This document shows, one piece after another, positions 1 to 8,933 of a stretch of 15,270 bases of DNA; within the stretch, counting starts at the first letter, position 1; each line of letters begins with the position of its first letter. The translations under genes were made by a program, and so were the position numbers. Below the pieces are notes generated by a model. That model searched no databases. It had not been told where the DNA came from and saw only the letters and a list, made by a program, of their open reading frames with translations. Origin of the DNA: Verrucomicrobiota bacterium (GTDB lineage Bacteria > Verrucomicrobiota > Verrucomicrobiia > Limisphaerales > AV2); assembly GCA_003219345.1 (NCBI GenBank), contig QHOP01000463.1:1-15270 (forward strand), in the 5' to 3' direction.

Positions 1-1
1 G

Positions 2-451
2 GAACAAACCAACGTTCTGGCGGTGGCTGAATTTTCCGAGACGCCGGACCAGATCAAGAGTGAAATCAAAATCAGCCAGCTCAGCAGCATCAAGGCCGCC
101 AAAAAAGTCCAGCTCTCCATTGCCGAAATTCTCGATTACAACCGGCTGCACCCCCGCTTGCGACAAAGCACCCGCGCGATGCTGGACACGCAATTGTACG
201 CTCACCTGGCCGGCCCCTGGACGTGTCTGGTCGTGGTGTTAATTGCCGTTCCCTTTGGCGCGCCATCGGGCCGGCGCAACGTGTTCGTCGGAGTCGCCAC
301 GAGCATTTTTATTTGCTTCGCCTATTTTGTCCTGCAAAGGTTCGGCATGGCGCTTGGCACCGGCGGTTATCTGCCGCCACTGGTCGCGACCTGGCTGCCG
401 AACGGGCTTTTCGGTGGCGCCGGAATCTGGTTGACCACGCGGGTCCGATGA
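2..451 (+). CDS. LptF/LptG-family LPS export permease, C-terminal part (5' truncated)
   Basis: The reading frame is open from base 2 and runs to a TGA at 449-451, so this is the last 149 or so residues of a gene that starts before the window. The fragment has a soluble stretch (residues about 10-60), then three hydrophobic segments (around WTCLVVVLIAVPFGAPSG, VFVGVATSIFICFAYFVLQR and LPPLVATWLPNGLFGGAGIW). This is the layout of the C-terminal transmembrane bundle of YjgP/YjgQ permeases. In that family LptF and LptG form the inner-membrane part of the LptB2FG transporter, which extracts lipopolysaccharide and feeds it to the LptC-A-D bridge. The PFGAPSGRR loop and the final 'LP..AxWLPNxLFGxxG' helix are typical. 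LptF and LptG cannot be told apart from this part alone. The presence of the family points to an LPS-bearing outer membrane. Confidence 0.85.
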   Translation, partial: EQTNVLAVAEFSETPDQIKSEIKISQLSSIKAAKKVQLSIAEILDYNRLHPRLRQSTRAMLDTQLYAHLAGPWTCLVVVLIAVPFGAPSGRRNVFVGVATSIFICFAYFVLQRFGMALGTGGYLPPLVATWLPNGLFGGAGIWLTTRVR

Positions 452-542
452 AGTGGGACGCGAGGCGCAACGCGTGAACCGGGACTCCTGGCCTTTGCCT
501 TTCACGTTTTACCTCCCCCGCCACTGTGTTTAACTCTCCTCC

Positions 543-2270
543 GTGAGCGACGAACTGACCGAACTCAGAGCCCGCTACGAACGGCTCAACCTGCTTTATC
601 AGGTGAGCAACGTCATTCACTCCACGCTCGAACCCCGCGAAGCGCTCAAATTGATTCTCGGCGAGGCGGTGCGCTTGATGCGTGCCTCCAGCGGCTCGGT
701 CGCGCTGTTCAATCCGACCACTGGCTTTCTCGAAATCGACGTGTCGCACGGCCTGCCGCCGAACGCGTTGCAACTCAGACTCAGACTCGGCGAAGGAATC
801 ACCGGCTGGGTCGCGCGCGCGGGCAAACCGGCCCGCGTCGGCGACGTGTCGAAAGACCCGCGATACATCATGGTACAGCCTAATGTCCGTTCCGAACTCG
901 CCGTCCCGCTCGAAGTCAGCGGCCAGGTTCGCGGTGTGCTGAATGTGGATTCCGACCGGCTCAATGCGTTCGGCTCCGAACACCAGGAGCTTTTGCAGGA
1001 ACTCGCGCTGCAGGCCGCCAAGGTCATTCACAACACCTGGCTTTACGAACAATTGCGCCTCAAAGCCCGTTTGTTCGAGTCGCTGGTCAACGTCGGCCAG
1101 ACCATCAACTCCACGCTGAACCTCGATGACGCGCTCAAAATCATCACGCGCGAAGCCTGCCAGTTGATGACGGGCAAAACGTCCTCCGTGCTCTTGCTCG
1201 ACGACAGTCGCGAATGGCTCGACTTGCGCGCGAGCTGTGGCGCCGGCGAGGCTTATCTCAACAAACCGCGACTCAGCGTCGCCGAGAGCCTGCTCGGCAT
1301 TGTCTTGCGCCGCAAAAAACCGATCCAGGTCGAAAACGTGCAGACTTCCAGCCGCTACCAAAACGTCGAAATTGCCCGGCGCGAAGGATTGATTTCATTG
1401 CTGAGCGTGCCGCTGGTCTTCGGCGGACAAGCCATCGGCGCGCTGAGCGTCTATACCGGCAAGCCCCACGTTTTTTCCAATGAAGAGATTCGCATTCTTT
1501 TCGCGCTCGCCGATTTGTCCGCCATCGCTATCGAAAAGGCGCGGCTCTACGAGCGGATTGTCGATGTTGAGGAGCAGATGCGGCAGAACGAAAAACTCTC
1601 CGCGCTCGGTCTCCTCGCGGCCGAGGTCGCGCACGAAATCCGCAATCCCTTGACCGTAATGAAAATGCTGTACCACTCGCTCGACTTGAAGTTTCTGAAG
1701 GGCGATCCGCGGGCCAGGGACGCGGAAATGATGGGAGAGAAGATGGAGCACCTGAATAAAATCGTGGAACAAATCCTCGACTTTGCCCGAACGGCGGAGC
1801 CGGAGTTTGTGCCCGTCAGGTTGAACGAGTTGATCGAAGAGCTTGGCCTGCTGACGCGGCACAAGCTCACCCAGCAAAACATTCAACTCGCCCACAAGCT
1901 CGAATCCGAATTGCCGCCCGTCATGGCGGACGCGACGCAACTGGAGCAAGCCTTCCTCAATCTCATCCTCAACGCGGTGGAAGCCATGCCGAACGGCGGC
2001 CAACTGACGATCGTTTCGCGCACCTTGTCCGCCTCCGAAGGCAGCGGCAAACCCACCCACGTTGTTGTCGAGTTCAAAGACACCGGTCAGGGCATGACGA
2101 AGGAACAACGCGCGCGGGCTTTCACCGCGCTGATCAAAACAACCAAGCGAAAGGGAAGCGGTTTGGGCCTGGCCATCGTGGCCCGCATCTGCGAAGCGCA
2201 TCGCGGCCGAATTGAGATCAAATCCAATCCCGGCCGCGGGACGACGATCGGCATTACCCTGCCGCTGTGA
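543..2270 (+). CDS. Cytoplasmic sensor histidine kinase with two GAF domains
   Basis: A 575-residue protein starting at a GTG with no clear Shine-Dalgarno site. Domains in order are a short N-terminal helix (1-25), GAF 1 (about 25-165), GAF 2 (about 190-335), a helical linker (about 335-355), a HisKA dimerisation/phosphoacceptor domain (about 355-425) and a HATPase_c domain (about 460-575). Visible motifs are the H box AAEVAHEIRNP with the predicted phosphorylated His364, the N box with Asn477 in NAVEAMPNGG, the G1 box DTGQGM with Asp513, and the G2 box GSGLGLAIV. No membrane segment or signal peptide is visible, so it should sense a soluble ligand or cytoplasmic state through the GAF domains. 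No response regulator is encoded nearby, so its partner is unknown. It lies 91 bp after the Lpt permease and 58 bp before holB. The kinase assignment is firm; the signal is not predictable. Confidence 0.93.
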   Translation: MSDELTELRARYERLNLLYQVSNVIHSTLEPREALKLILGEAVRLMRASSGSVALFNPTTGFLEIDVSHGLPPNALQLRLRLGEGITGWVARAGKPARVGDVSKDPRYIMVQPNVRSELAVPLEVSGQVRGVLNVDSDRLNAFGSEHQELLQELALQAAKVIHNTWLYEQLRLKARLFESLVNVGQTINSTLNLDDALKIITREACQLMTGKTSSVLLLDDSREWLDLRASCGAGEAYLNKPRLSVAESLLGIVLRRKKPIQVENVQTSSRYQNVEIARREGLISLLSVPLVFGGQAIGALSVYTGKPHVFSNEEIRILFALADLSAIAIEKARLYERIVDVEEQMRQNEKLSALGLLAAEVAHEIRNPLTVMKMLYHSLDLKFLKGDPRARDAEMMGEKMEHLNKIVEQILDFARTAEPEFVPVRLNELIEELGLLTRHKLTQQNIQLAHKLESELPPVMADATQLEQAFLNLILNAVEAMPNGGQLTIVSRTLSASEGSGKPTHVVVEFKDTGQGMTKEQRARAFTALIKTTKRKGSGLGLAIVARICEAHRGRIEIKSNPGRGTTIGITLPL

Positions 2271-2328
2271 CCAAACCACCACCGAATTTCGTTGTGACTT
2301 GGTTCGGTCGATCCGCTATAAGACCCCC

Positions 2329-3360
2329 ATGTCGTTCGCCGATTTTCCCGAACAACAGCAGGTCGTTCAACTGTTGCAGCGCAGTCTGGACCGAGGCCGG
2401 TTGGCCCACGCTTACCTTTTTACCGGCGGTGACATCGATGAATTGGAGGCGATGGCACAGACGCTGGCCAAAACGCTGAATTGCCAGCAACCGCGAAAAA
2501 GCGAGTCCGACAACGCGCTCGACAGTTGCGACCGCTGCTCCAGTTGTCTCAGAATCGGTGAATCGCTCCATCCCGATGTCCACCGGGTCCGGCCGGAATC
2601 GAAGCTGCGCATCATCACCATCGACCAGCTGCGCGACTTGATGGAGCAAGTGCATCTTAAGCCAACCGAGGCGCAATTTAAAGTGGCCGTCATCGTCGGT
2701 GCCGACCGTCTGAACGTCCAGGCGGCCAACGCGTTTTTGAAAACACTGGAGGAACCACCTCCGCGTTCGGTCCTCATCCTGCTTTCAACCGAGCCAGAAC
2801 GCATTTTGGAAACGATACTCTCGCGGTGCCTGCGGCTGAATTTTGGCGGCGAAAGCGGATCGAGGTTCGACAAAGCGCAGATCGGCTGGCTGACGACCTT
2901 TGGCGAAGCTGCCTCGAGTGAACAGAAAGGATTGTTAAGCCGATATGCTCTGCTCGGAACCTTGATGGCGCGCCTCGTCCAGACCAAAACTGAGATTGAA
3001 AAGACGCTCGCCTCACGCTCGCCGCTGGAGCGTTACCAGGATGTCGATTCCAGGCTGCGCGAACAATGGGAAGAAGAACTGTCGGCTGCCATTGAGGCGG
3101 AGTATCGTCGGCACCGGACTGGTTTGCTCGCCGGCCTGCAGTGGTGGTTTCGCGACGTGTGGTTGCAAACATTGGCCGTGCCTGCCGACCTGCTCAGTTT
3201 TCCGCAATTGAGGAAAACCGCGGCCGCCGTGGCGAAAAGAATCTCTCCGAAGGAGGCCCGGCAGAACCTTCAAGTGCTGGAACAGACCCAACGGCTGCTC
3301 CATACCAACGTTCAGGAAACGCTCGCCCTGGAAGTCGGCCTGTTGAAGTTGAACTTGTAA
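2329..3360 (+). CDS. holB: DNA polymerase III delta' subunit
   Basis: The 343-residue clamp-loader subunit delta' of the replicative polymerase; with delta and tau/gamma it opens the beta clamp and loads it on primed DNA. I start it at ATG 2329, giving MSFADFPEQQQVVQLLQRSL, the usual N-terminus; the frame is open farther upstream only by overlapping the kinase gene. Residues 24-34 (RLAHAYLFTGG) match the conserved 'HAYLFxG' strand, but the following P-loop (GGDIDELEA) lacks the GxxGxGK consensus, as is common for delta'. A four-cysteine zinc module is present (Cys52, Cys67, Cys70, Cys73). Further hallmarks are 'VxxxADxLNxQAANAFLKTLEEPP' and the SRC motif at residues 165-167 (ILSRCLRL), which supplies the arginine finger. 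The C-terminal 170 residues are helical and divergent. The tmk gene often next to holB is absent here. Confidence 0.92.
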   Translation: MSFADFPEQQQVVQLLQRSLDRGRLAHAYLFTGGDIDELEAMAQTLAKTLNCQQPRKSESDNALDSCDRCSSCLRIGESLHPDVHRVRPESKLRIITIDQLRDLMEQVHLKPTEAQFKVAVIVGADRLNVQAANAFLKTLEEPPPRSVLILLSTEPERILETILSRCLRLNFGGESGSRFDKAQIGWLTTFGEAASSEQKGLLSRYALLGTLMARLVQTKTEIEKTLASRSPLERYQDVDSRLREQWEEELSAAIEAEYRRHRTGLLAGLQWWFRDVWLQTLAVPADLLSFPQLRKTAAAVAKRISPKEARQNLQVLEQTQRLLHTNVQETLALEVGLLKLNL

Positions 3361-3442
3361 CACAATCTCATGAGCGGAGGTGCCTCGGCTCATTGAGCTG
3401 CAATAGCCGCAAACAGCGACGGCTTGGCAACGCGACTTTCCC

Positions 3443-4567
3443 ATGCCAGCAAAACCTTCAGCCCAAACGTCAAAGAATGGCGTCTGGCCAAAAATGTTTG
3501 CCGGCTTCACGGGCGCATGGCTCGGTCTGACGCTGCTCAAATTTGGCAATCCGGTTATCCTGGACCAACTCGTCGAACCTCCGGACGGTTTCTGGGAGTG
3601 GGTCTTCAACTCCTGGCCGGTCGGGTGGGGCTACTGGATGCTGGCCGGTTTGGCGATCGCTGGCGCAACCCTCATCCGCTGCAACATTACGGCGCCGCGC
3701 TGGCCGGTCATTCTGCCGCTGATCTGGTGGGGCTGGCAGCTTTTGGCTGCGACACAAACAGTTGACGCCGCGCTGACCCGAGCAACGATGCTGCATTTTA
3801 CCGCCTGCATCGTTTGCTTTTATCTCGGTTTGATCGCGTTGAGCCGGGTCGAACAGATGGCCTGGTTCTGGATGCTGCTTCTGGCCGGGTTCGTCTGGAT
3901 GCTTTGGATGGGTTTTGGTCAGCATTTCGGGGGGCTGGAATCAACCCTGCAAATGATCTACCAACAGCCTGACTGGCGTCAGTTGTCGCCAGAATACCTC
4001 AAACGTGTCGCCAGTACTCGCATCTTTTCCACGCTGGTTTATCCGAACGCGCTGGCTGGAGCGATTCTTCTGTTCCTGCCAATGTTGGTGGCCCGGGTGT
4101 TCAGGATGACCGCGCGGCTGGCGAACATACCCCGCGGAGTGCTGGTCGGACTGCTCGGTTATGCGGGTTTGGCTTGTCTATATTGGTCTGGCTCCAAGTC
4201 GGGCTGGATCATCCTCTTAGCAATTGGCTTGGTGGCTGTGTTCCGCTTGCCGCTCCATCGGCAGGTCAAACTGGCGATTGTCGCATTGGCATTAATAGCG
4301 GGACTGGCTGGCTTCTTTGTGAAGTTTTCCGATTATTTTCGGCGCGGCGCAACGAGCGTCACCGCCCGGTTCGATTACTGGCGAGCAGCCTGGCAAATCA
4401 CCAGGGCGCATCCGGTTTTTGGGACCGGACCAGGAACATTTTCCATTCCATACAAACAAATCAAGGCGCCGCAATCGGAAATGACCAGGCTGGTTCACAA
4501 CAATTTCCTGGAACAGGCCTCTCCAATCCCGATCCGGTCCAGTTCTGTGTGTGGCTTGGCTTGTTAG
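3443..4567 (+). CDS. O-antigen ligase (Wzy_C/WaaL) family membrane protein, frameshifted near its 3' end
   Basis: A polytopic membrane protein of 374 residues as read, with about nine or ten hydrophobic segments between residues 15 and 300. These are followed by a Wzy_C-type signature: ARFDYWRAAWQITRAHPVFG, GTGPGTF, then TRLVHNNFLEQAS. In this family the conserved Arg and His residues face the periplasm and take part in glycosyl transfer from undecaprenyl-diphosphate carriers, either joining O-antigen to lipid A-core or polymerising/exporting glycans. Right after VHNNFLEQAS the frame degrades into PIPIRSSSVCGLAC and stops, while the missing last membrane segments continue in another frame to 4686. 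I therefore read this as one gene with a 1-nt deletion, or sequence error, at about 4520-4525; intact it would be about 414 residues. The substrate cannot be told. It starts 82 bp after holB at ATG 3443 with no obvious ribosome site. Confidence 0.72.
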   Translation: MPAKPSAQTSKNGVWPKMFAGFTGAWLGLTLLKFGNPVILDQLVEPPDGFWEWVFNSWPVGWGYWMLAGLAIAGATLIRCNITAPRWPVILPLIWWGWQLLAATQTVDAALTRATMLHFTACIVCFYLGLIALSRVEQMAWFWMLLLAGFVWMLWMGFGQHFGGLESTLQMIYQQPDWRQLSPEYLKRVASTRIFSTLVYPNALAGAILLFLPMLVARVFRMTARLANIPRGVLVGLLGYAGLACLYWSGSKSGWIILLAIGLVAVFRLPLHRQVKLAIVALALIAGLAGFFVKFSDYFRRGATSVTARFDYWRAAWQITRAHPVFGTGPGTFSIPYKQIKAPQSEMTRLVHNNFLEQASPIPIRSSSVCGLAC

Positions 4568-4686
4568 GGTGGTCGATCCAAGGTGTCGTTGAATTTGGCC
4601 TATACATCCCGGCCCTGGCCTGGCCGGCCTTTCTTTTTTTTGGCTGGCTGTTGGGAGTCGAATTGAAATCGACAACGCCAGGTTGA
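4522..4686 (+). pseudogene. Out-of-frame C-terminal end of the O-antigen ligase-family gene
   Basis: In the frame -1 relative to the preceding ORF, the sequence SNPDPVQFCVWLGLLGWSIQ, a hydrophobic stretch GVVEFGLYIPALAWPAFLFF and the end GWLLGVELKSTTPG can be read up to TGA 4684-4686. That is the amphipathic loop and last transmembrane helices expected after the HNxxLEQAS motif of Wzy_C proteins. It has no start of its own. I see no heptameric slippery sequence at the junction, so programmed frameshifting is not favoured over a real indel or an assembly error. The next gene begins 21 bp later. Confidence 0.6.
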
Positions 4687-4707
4687 CGCACTAGCCTCCC
4701 CGCCTCA

Positions 4708-5142
4708 ATGAGAATTCTTTTTCTCAACGGGCCAAACTTGAATCTGCTCGGCCGGCGCGAGCGGGAAGTTTACGGCCGGACGACCTTGGCGGAGGTAGAA
4801 GCTGAAGTGCGGAAGCGCGCGGCAAACCTCGGCTCAAAGATCGAATTCAGGCAGAGTAATTTGGAAGGCGAACTGGTGAGCTGGATTCAGGAGGCGAGGG
4901 GCAAGTTCGACGTGATCGTTTTGAATGCCGCAGCGTACACCCATACCAGCATTGCGTTGCGCGACGCCATCGCAGCGGTCGGCATCCCCACCATCGAAGT
5001 GCATTTGTCGAACGTCCACGCACGGGAGAGGTTCCGTCAAAAATCACTGATCGCCCCGGTTTGTGTCGGGCAAATCACCGGCTTTGGGACCAATTCCTAC
5101 ATTTTGGCCTTGGAAGCCGCCGTTAACATTAACGGGCGGTAG
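4708..5142 (+). CDS. aroQ: 3-dehydroquinate dehydratase, type II
   Basis: A 144-residue enzyme of the shikimate pathway that converts 3-dehydroquinate to 3-dehydroshikimate by anti elimination through an enolate; the family is a dodecameric flavodoxin-like fold in the cytoplasm. The N-terminus MRILFLNGPNLNLLGRREREVYG is diagnostic. Catalytic and binding residues can be placed: Arg17, Tyr22 (general base), Asn51 in FRQSNLEGEL, Asn73 and His79 in NAAAYTHTS, Glu97 and His99 in IEVHLSN, and Arg110. Length is normal for the family. It is followed at once by an intrinsic terminator, so it ends the upstream transcription unit. The aroQ-accB-accC order is a recurring arrangement in bacteria. Confidence 0.96.
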   Translation: MRILFLNGPNLNLLGRREREVYGRTTLAEVEAEVRKRAANLGSKIEFRQSNLEGELVSWIQEARGKFDVIVLNAAAYTHTSIALRDAIAAVGIPTIEVHLSNVHARERFRQKSLIAPVCVGQITGFGTNSYILALEAAVNINGR

Positions 5143-5143
5143 T

Positions 5144-5167
5144 AAACGGGCATTTCCGCCCGTTTTT
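5144..5167 (+). terminator. Rho-independent terminator after aroQ
   Basis: A perfect 8-bp stem (AAACGGGC at 5144-5151, GCCCGTTT at 5158-5165) with a 6-nt loop ATTTCC, running into a T tract (TTTTT at 5163-5167). It begins two bases after the aroQ stop codon. It separates the holB-aroQ group from the accB unit. Confidence 0.8.
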
Positions 5168-5196
5168 CACCCGTTTTCCGGTCACGGAATCTCGGC

Positions 5197-5224
5197 TTGA
5201 CGCCTATTCATACCAGGTTTAGTC
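5197..5224 (+). promoter_or_regulatory. Candidate sigma70-type promoter upstream of accB
   Basis: TTGACG (5197-5202) matches the -35 consensus at five of six positions, and TTTAGT (5219-5224) lies 16 bp later as a 4/6 match to the -10 box. It sits in the 176-bp gap between the aroQ terminator and accB, where a new promoter is expected. Only consensus similarity supports it, and a second candidate lies closer to accB. Confidence 0.35.
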
Positions 5225-5280
5225 TCACCGCCAATTCAGAACCCAGCTCGAGCAGAGTCGAATCACCGGCTGCTGCTCTT

Positions 5281-5309
5281 TTGCTTAATGACTGTTAAAC
5301 GCTTAAGAT
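5281..5309 (+). promoter_or_regulatory. Second candidate promoter proximal to accB
   Basis: TTGCTT (5281-5286) and TAAGAT (5304-5309) are spaced by 17 bp, which would place a start site near 5316, about 28 bases before the accB start codon. The -35 match is poor (3/6) and the -10 is 4/6. It is an alternative or addition to the candidate at 5197-5224. Confidence 0.3.
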
Positions 5310-5343
5310 TCGGGCCACTGGGCATTCTTAATGGGAGCACTCC

Positions 5344-5814
5344 GTGGATTTAAAAGACATCAAAGCCATCATCGACTTGATGAAGAAGAACTCCATTGCG
5401 GAGTTCGAACTGGAGCGGCAGGACTTCAAGATCAAACTAAAGCGCGGTTCGAATGGCGGCCCGGCTCCCGTTCAATATGAGGAAGCACCGCTGGCTACTC
5501 CTCTGTCGCCGGTCGCGTCAGTTCCACCCGGCACCGCGCCTGCCTCGTTACCGCCTTCCTCGGGCGGAAAAGGAGAGCTGGAAATCAAATCCCCGATGAT
5601 TGGCACCTTCTACCGCGCGCCCTCCCCGGAATCAGCCCCTTATGTCGAAATCGGCTCCGAGGTAAACCTGGAGGCAGTGGTGTGCATCATCGAGGCGATG
5701 AAGGTCATGAACGAAATCAAGGCCGAAGTCAAAGGCGTAGTGACTCAGATCCTGGTCGAAAACGCCAAGCCGGTCGAGTTCGGCCAGCCTCTGTTCAAGA
5801 TTCGACCAACCTGA
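5344..5814 (+). CDS. accB: Acetyl-CoA carboxylase biotin carboxyl carrier protein
   Basis: The 156-residue BCCP carries the biotin that AccC carboxylates and from which the carboxyltransferase passes CO2 to acetyl-CoA, forming malonyl-CoA for fatty acid synthesis. The N-terminal domain (1-36, MDLKDIKAIIDLMKKNSIAE...) is followed by a Pro/Ala/Ser-rich flexible linker (about 38-75) and a biotinyl/lipoyl domain (about 78-156) with the 'thumb' SPMIGTFYRAPSP. The biotin attachment site is EAMKVMN with Lys120. The GTG start at 5344 is set by GGGAG at 5333-5337, six bases upstream, one of the few clear Shine-Dalgarno sites in the window. accC follows 67 bp later, so the two are probably cotranscribed. 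Confidence 0.95.
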   Translation: MDLKDIKAIIDLMKKNSIAEFELERQDFKIKLKRGSNGGPAPVQYEEAPLATPLSPVASVPPGTAPASLPPSSGGKGELEIKSPMIGTFYRAPSPESAPYVEIGSEVNLEAVVCIIEAMKVMNEIKAEVKGVVTQILVENAKPVEFGQPLFKIRPT

Positions 5815-5881
5815 CCTTCGCCGGACAGCCGGAAACGACCGGCAACCTCCTTTGCCGCGCCGCCCGAAACACATTGGTCAC

Positions 5882-7264
<1,383 letters not shown>

Positions 7265-7298
7265 CGGCCTGGCTCTTTCGTGCCGTCGGCTTGCCGTC

Positions 7299-7949
7299 AT
7301 GAAACCGCTTTCTGAATGCCGGCTTTACACCTTCGTCGATACTGCCTACCTCCGCAGCCGAACTCCGCCAGAGGTCGCTCAACAACTTTGCGATGGCGGT
7401 TCCGACCTCATCCAACTGCGCGCAAAAAATTCGTCGCCGGACGAAATCCGCCGGATGGCCGAAACGATTTTCCCCATCACGGCAAAGGCCGGTGTCTGGC
7501 TGGTCATCAATGACCATCCGCAAATTGCAGCCGAAGTCGGCGCAGCCTGCTGCCATCTGGGCCAGGAAGACTTCTTCGATGCGGGCTACGCGCACGTCTC
7601 ACAACTGCCGACCGCAGTCCCTTCGCTCAAAATCGGCCTGAGCACGCATGCCCCTGTCCAGGCCAAACGGGCTATCGCTGCGGGCGCGGAATACATTGCC
7701 ATCGGTCCGGTTTACACCACCGCAACCAAGCCAACCGCACGGCCAGTCACACTCGATTACGTCCGTTGGGCGGCGACCGCCGTGAAAATTCCGTGGTTCG
7801 CCATTGGTGGCATCAACCTGGAAAACCTCGACGGCGTTCTCGCGGCCGGCGCCCGCCGGGTTTGCGCTGTTTCGGCGATTTTAAATGCGCCCGACATCGT
7901 CGAGGCTTGCCAGAAATTTAAGAACCGCCTACTTTCCGCACCGCTTTAA
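7299..7949 (+). CDS. thiE: Thiamine-phosphate synthase
   Basis: A 216-residue TIM-barrel protein that couples HMP diphosphate to the thiazole phosphate (THZ-P or its carboxy form) to make thiamine phosphate. Recognisable elements are QLRAK (39-43, diphosphate binding), INDHPQIA (70-77, with the Mg-binding Asp72), HLGQED (86-91), GLSTH (113-117), AEYIAIGPVYTTATK and FAIGGIN near the C-terminus. The length is standard. The ATG at 7299 is preferred because the conserved core starts within eight residues; no Shine-Dalgarno site is obvious. It sits 34 bp after accC and may be read from the accB promoter. The gap is far too short for a TPP riboswitch, so control by thiamine at this gene is not supported by the sequence. 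The related TenI fold is an alternative, but the active-site motifs favour ThiE. Confidence 0.88.
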   Translation: MKPLSECRLYTFVDTAYLRSRTPPEVAQQLCDGGSDLIQLRAKNSSPDEIRRMAETIFPITAKAGVWLVINDHPQIAAEVGAACCHLGQEDFFDAGYAHVSQLPTAVPSLKIGLSTHAPVQAKRAIAAGAEYIAIGPVYTTATKPTARPVTLDYVRWAATAVKIPWFAIGGINLENLDGVLAAGARRVCAVSAILNAPDIVEACQKFKNRLLSAPL

Positions 7950-7957
7950 ACGGAACG

Positions 7958-7974
7958 ACGCCCCCACGGCGTCC
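7958..7974 (+). other. Short GC hairpin after thiE
   Basis: GACGCC (7958-7963) pairs perfectly with GGCGTC (7969-7974) across a 5-nt loop, nine bases after the thiE stop. There is no T tract, so it is at most a weak or factor-dependent end signal, or a stabilising mRNA 3' hairpin. Confidence 0.35.
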
Positions 7975-7982
7975 CAACCCTT

Positions 7983-8028
7983 TAACGACGCAACGATTCA
8001 ACGATTTGACGAACTCAACGAATTAGCG
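7983..8028. repeat. Degenerate AACGA short tandem repeat before the PfkB gene
   Basis: The 84-bp gap before the kinase holds a run of imperfect 7-10-bp units built on AACGA/GACGA: AACGACGC, AACGATTC, AACGATTT, GACGAACTC, AACGAATTA. It stops about six bases before the start codon of the next gene. It resembles simple-sequence expansion, or a multi-copy binding site, and has no coding meaning that I can see. Confidence 0.5.
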
Positions 8029-8033
8029 AACAC

Positions 8034-8933
8034 ATGAGCGTTCTCGTGGTTGGTTCCACCGCGCTTGACTCCATCAAAACGCCTTACGGCGAAAATCCGC
8101 GCCTGCTCGGCGGTTCAGCCAGCCATGCGGCGGTCGCCGCCAGTTTCTTCGCGCCGGTCAAGCTGGTCGGCATCGTCGGCGACGATTTCCCGAAGCGCTA
8201 TGTCCGACTTTACCGCCGTCACGGCATCGACCTTGCCGGACTGCAAGTTGCGCCGGGAAAAACGTTCCACTGGGCCGGCGAGTACGAAGCCAATATGAAC
8301 AATCGCCGGACGCTGACGACTGAGTTGGGCGTGTTTGAAACTTTCATCCCGAATTTGCCCGAGGCGCATCGGCAAACACCATTCGTGTTGCTGGCCAACA
8401 TTGCGCCTGCGTTGCAGCATCATGTGCTCAACCAGATGCGCCGCCCAAAATTCGTCGTCGCGGACACGATGGACCTTTGGCTCAACATCGCCCTGGACGA
8501 CCTGCTGAAACTGCTTCGGCGCGTGGATGCCCTGGTGCTCAACGACAGCGAAGCGCGTCAATTGACTAAAGAAGACAATGTCATCGCCGCCGCGAAGAAA
8601 ATCCACCGCCTGGGGCCGAAATATGTGATCGTGAAAAAAGGGGAGCACGGCGCTCTCCTCTCCTCACCGACCGGCATGTTTATCTCGCCCGCGTTTCCGC
8701 TGAACAAAGTTGTTGACCCCACTGGTGCAGGCGATTCCTTCGTTGGCGCCCTCATGGGCTATCTCGCCGGCCGCAAAGGCGCGCCTGAAGCTCATTTGAA
8801 ACGGGGCATGATTTACGGCAGCGTGGTGGCTTCATTTTGTTGCGAGGGCTTCGGTTTGACACGCACGACCACGGTGACGCGCGCCGCCATCGAGCAACGC
8901 GCCAGGCAGCTCAAAAAAATGGTGCAGTTTTGA
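8034..8933 (+). CDS. PfkB/ribokinase-family sugar (or nucleoside) kinase
   Basis: A 299-residue kinase of the ribokinase superfamily. The N-terminal strand MSVLVVGSTALDSI and the LGGSASHAAVAASFF segment (residues about 25-39) correspond to PfkB signature 1 and the substrate pocket. The C-terminal signature DPTGAGDSFVGALMGYLAG (228-246) holds the anion hole and catalytic base Asp234. VLNDSEARQL (about 169-178) is the conserved 'NxxE' metal region. The family phosphorylates hydroxymethyl groups of ribose, fructose, adenosine, tagatose-6-phosphate and similar compounds; the substrate here cannot be decided. The glycine-rich lid residues are present but the lid insertion is short. The start at ATG 8034 is set by the conserved first strand. 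It is the last of the core gene block before the tRNA. Confidence 0.88.
   Translation: MSVLVVGSTALDSIKTPYGENPRLLGGSASHAAVAASFFAPVKLVGIVGDDFPKRYVRLYRRHGIDLAGLQVAPGKTFHWAGEYEANMNNRRTLTTELGVFETFIPNLPEAHRQTPFVLLANIAPALQHHVLNQMRRPKFVVADTMDLWLNIALDDLLKLLRRVDALVLNDSEARQLTKEDNVIAAAKKIHRLGPKYVIVKKGEHGALLSSPTGMFISPAFPLNKVVDPTGAGDSFVGALMGYLAGRKGAPEAHLKRGMIYGSVVASFCCEGFGLTRTTTVTRAAIEQRARQLKKMVQF

Noticed and set aside
309..1361. A 350-codon open frame on the - strand opposite the lpt end and the kinase gene
   Set aside because: Same reason: shadow of strongly coding + strand genes, low-complexity translation rich in Arg, Ala and Glu, and no domain.
2292..2322. Possible promoter for holB (TTGTGA ... TATAAG) with a -10 box ending six bases before the start codon
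   Set aside because: The spacer is 19 bp and the -35 match is weak. It would require a leaderless transcript. A good-looking TATAAG alone is not enough.
4500..4570. Programmed -1 frameshifting in the O-antigen ligase gene
   Set aside because: No X-XXY-YYZ slippery heptamer and no strong downstream stem was seen at the junction; a simple indel or sequence error explains it better.
7265..7298. TPP riboswitch in front of thiE
   Set aside because: The gap is only 34 bp, too short for the aptamer, and no CUGAGA- or ACCUGA-like core is present.
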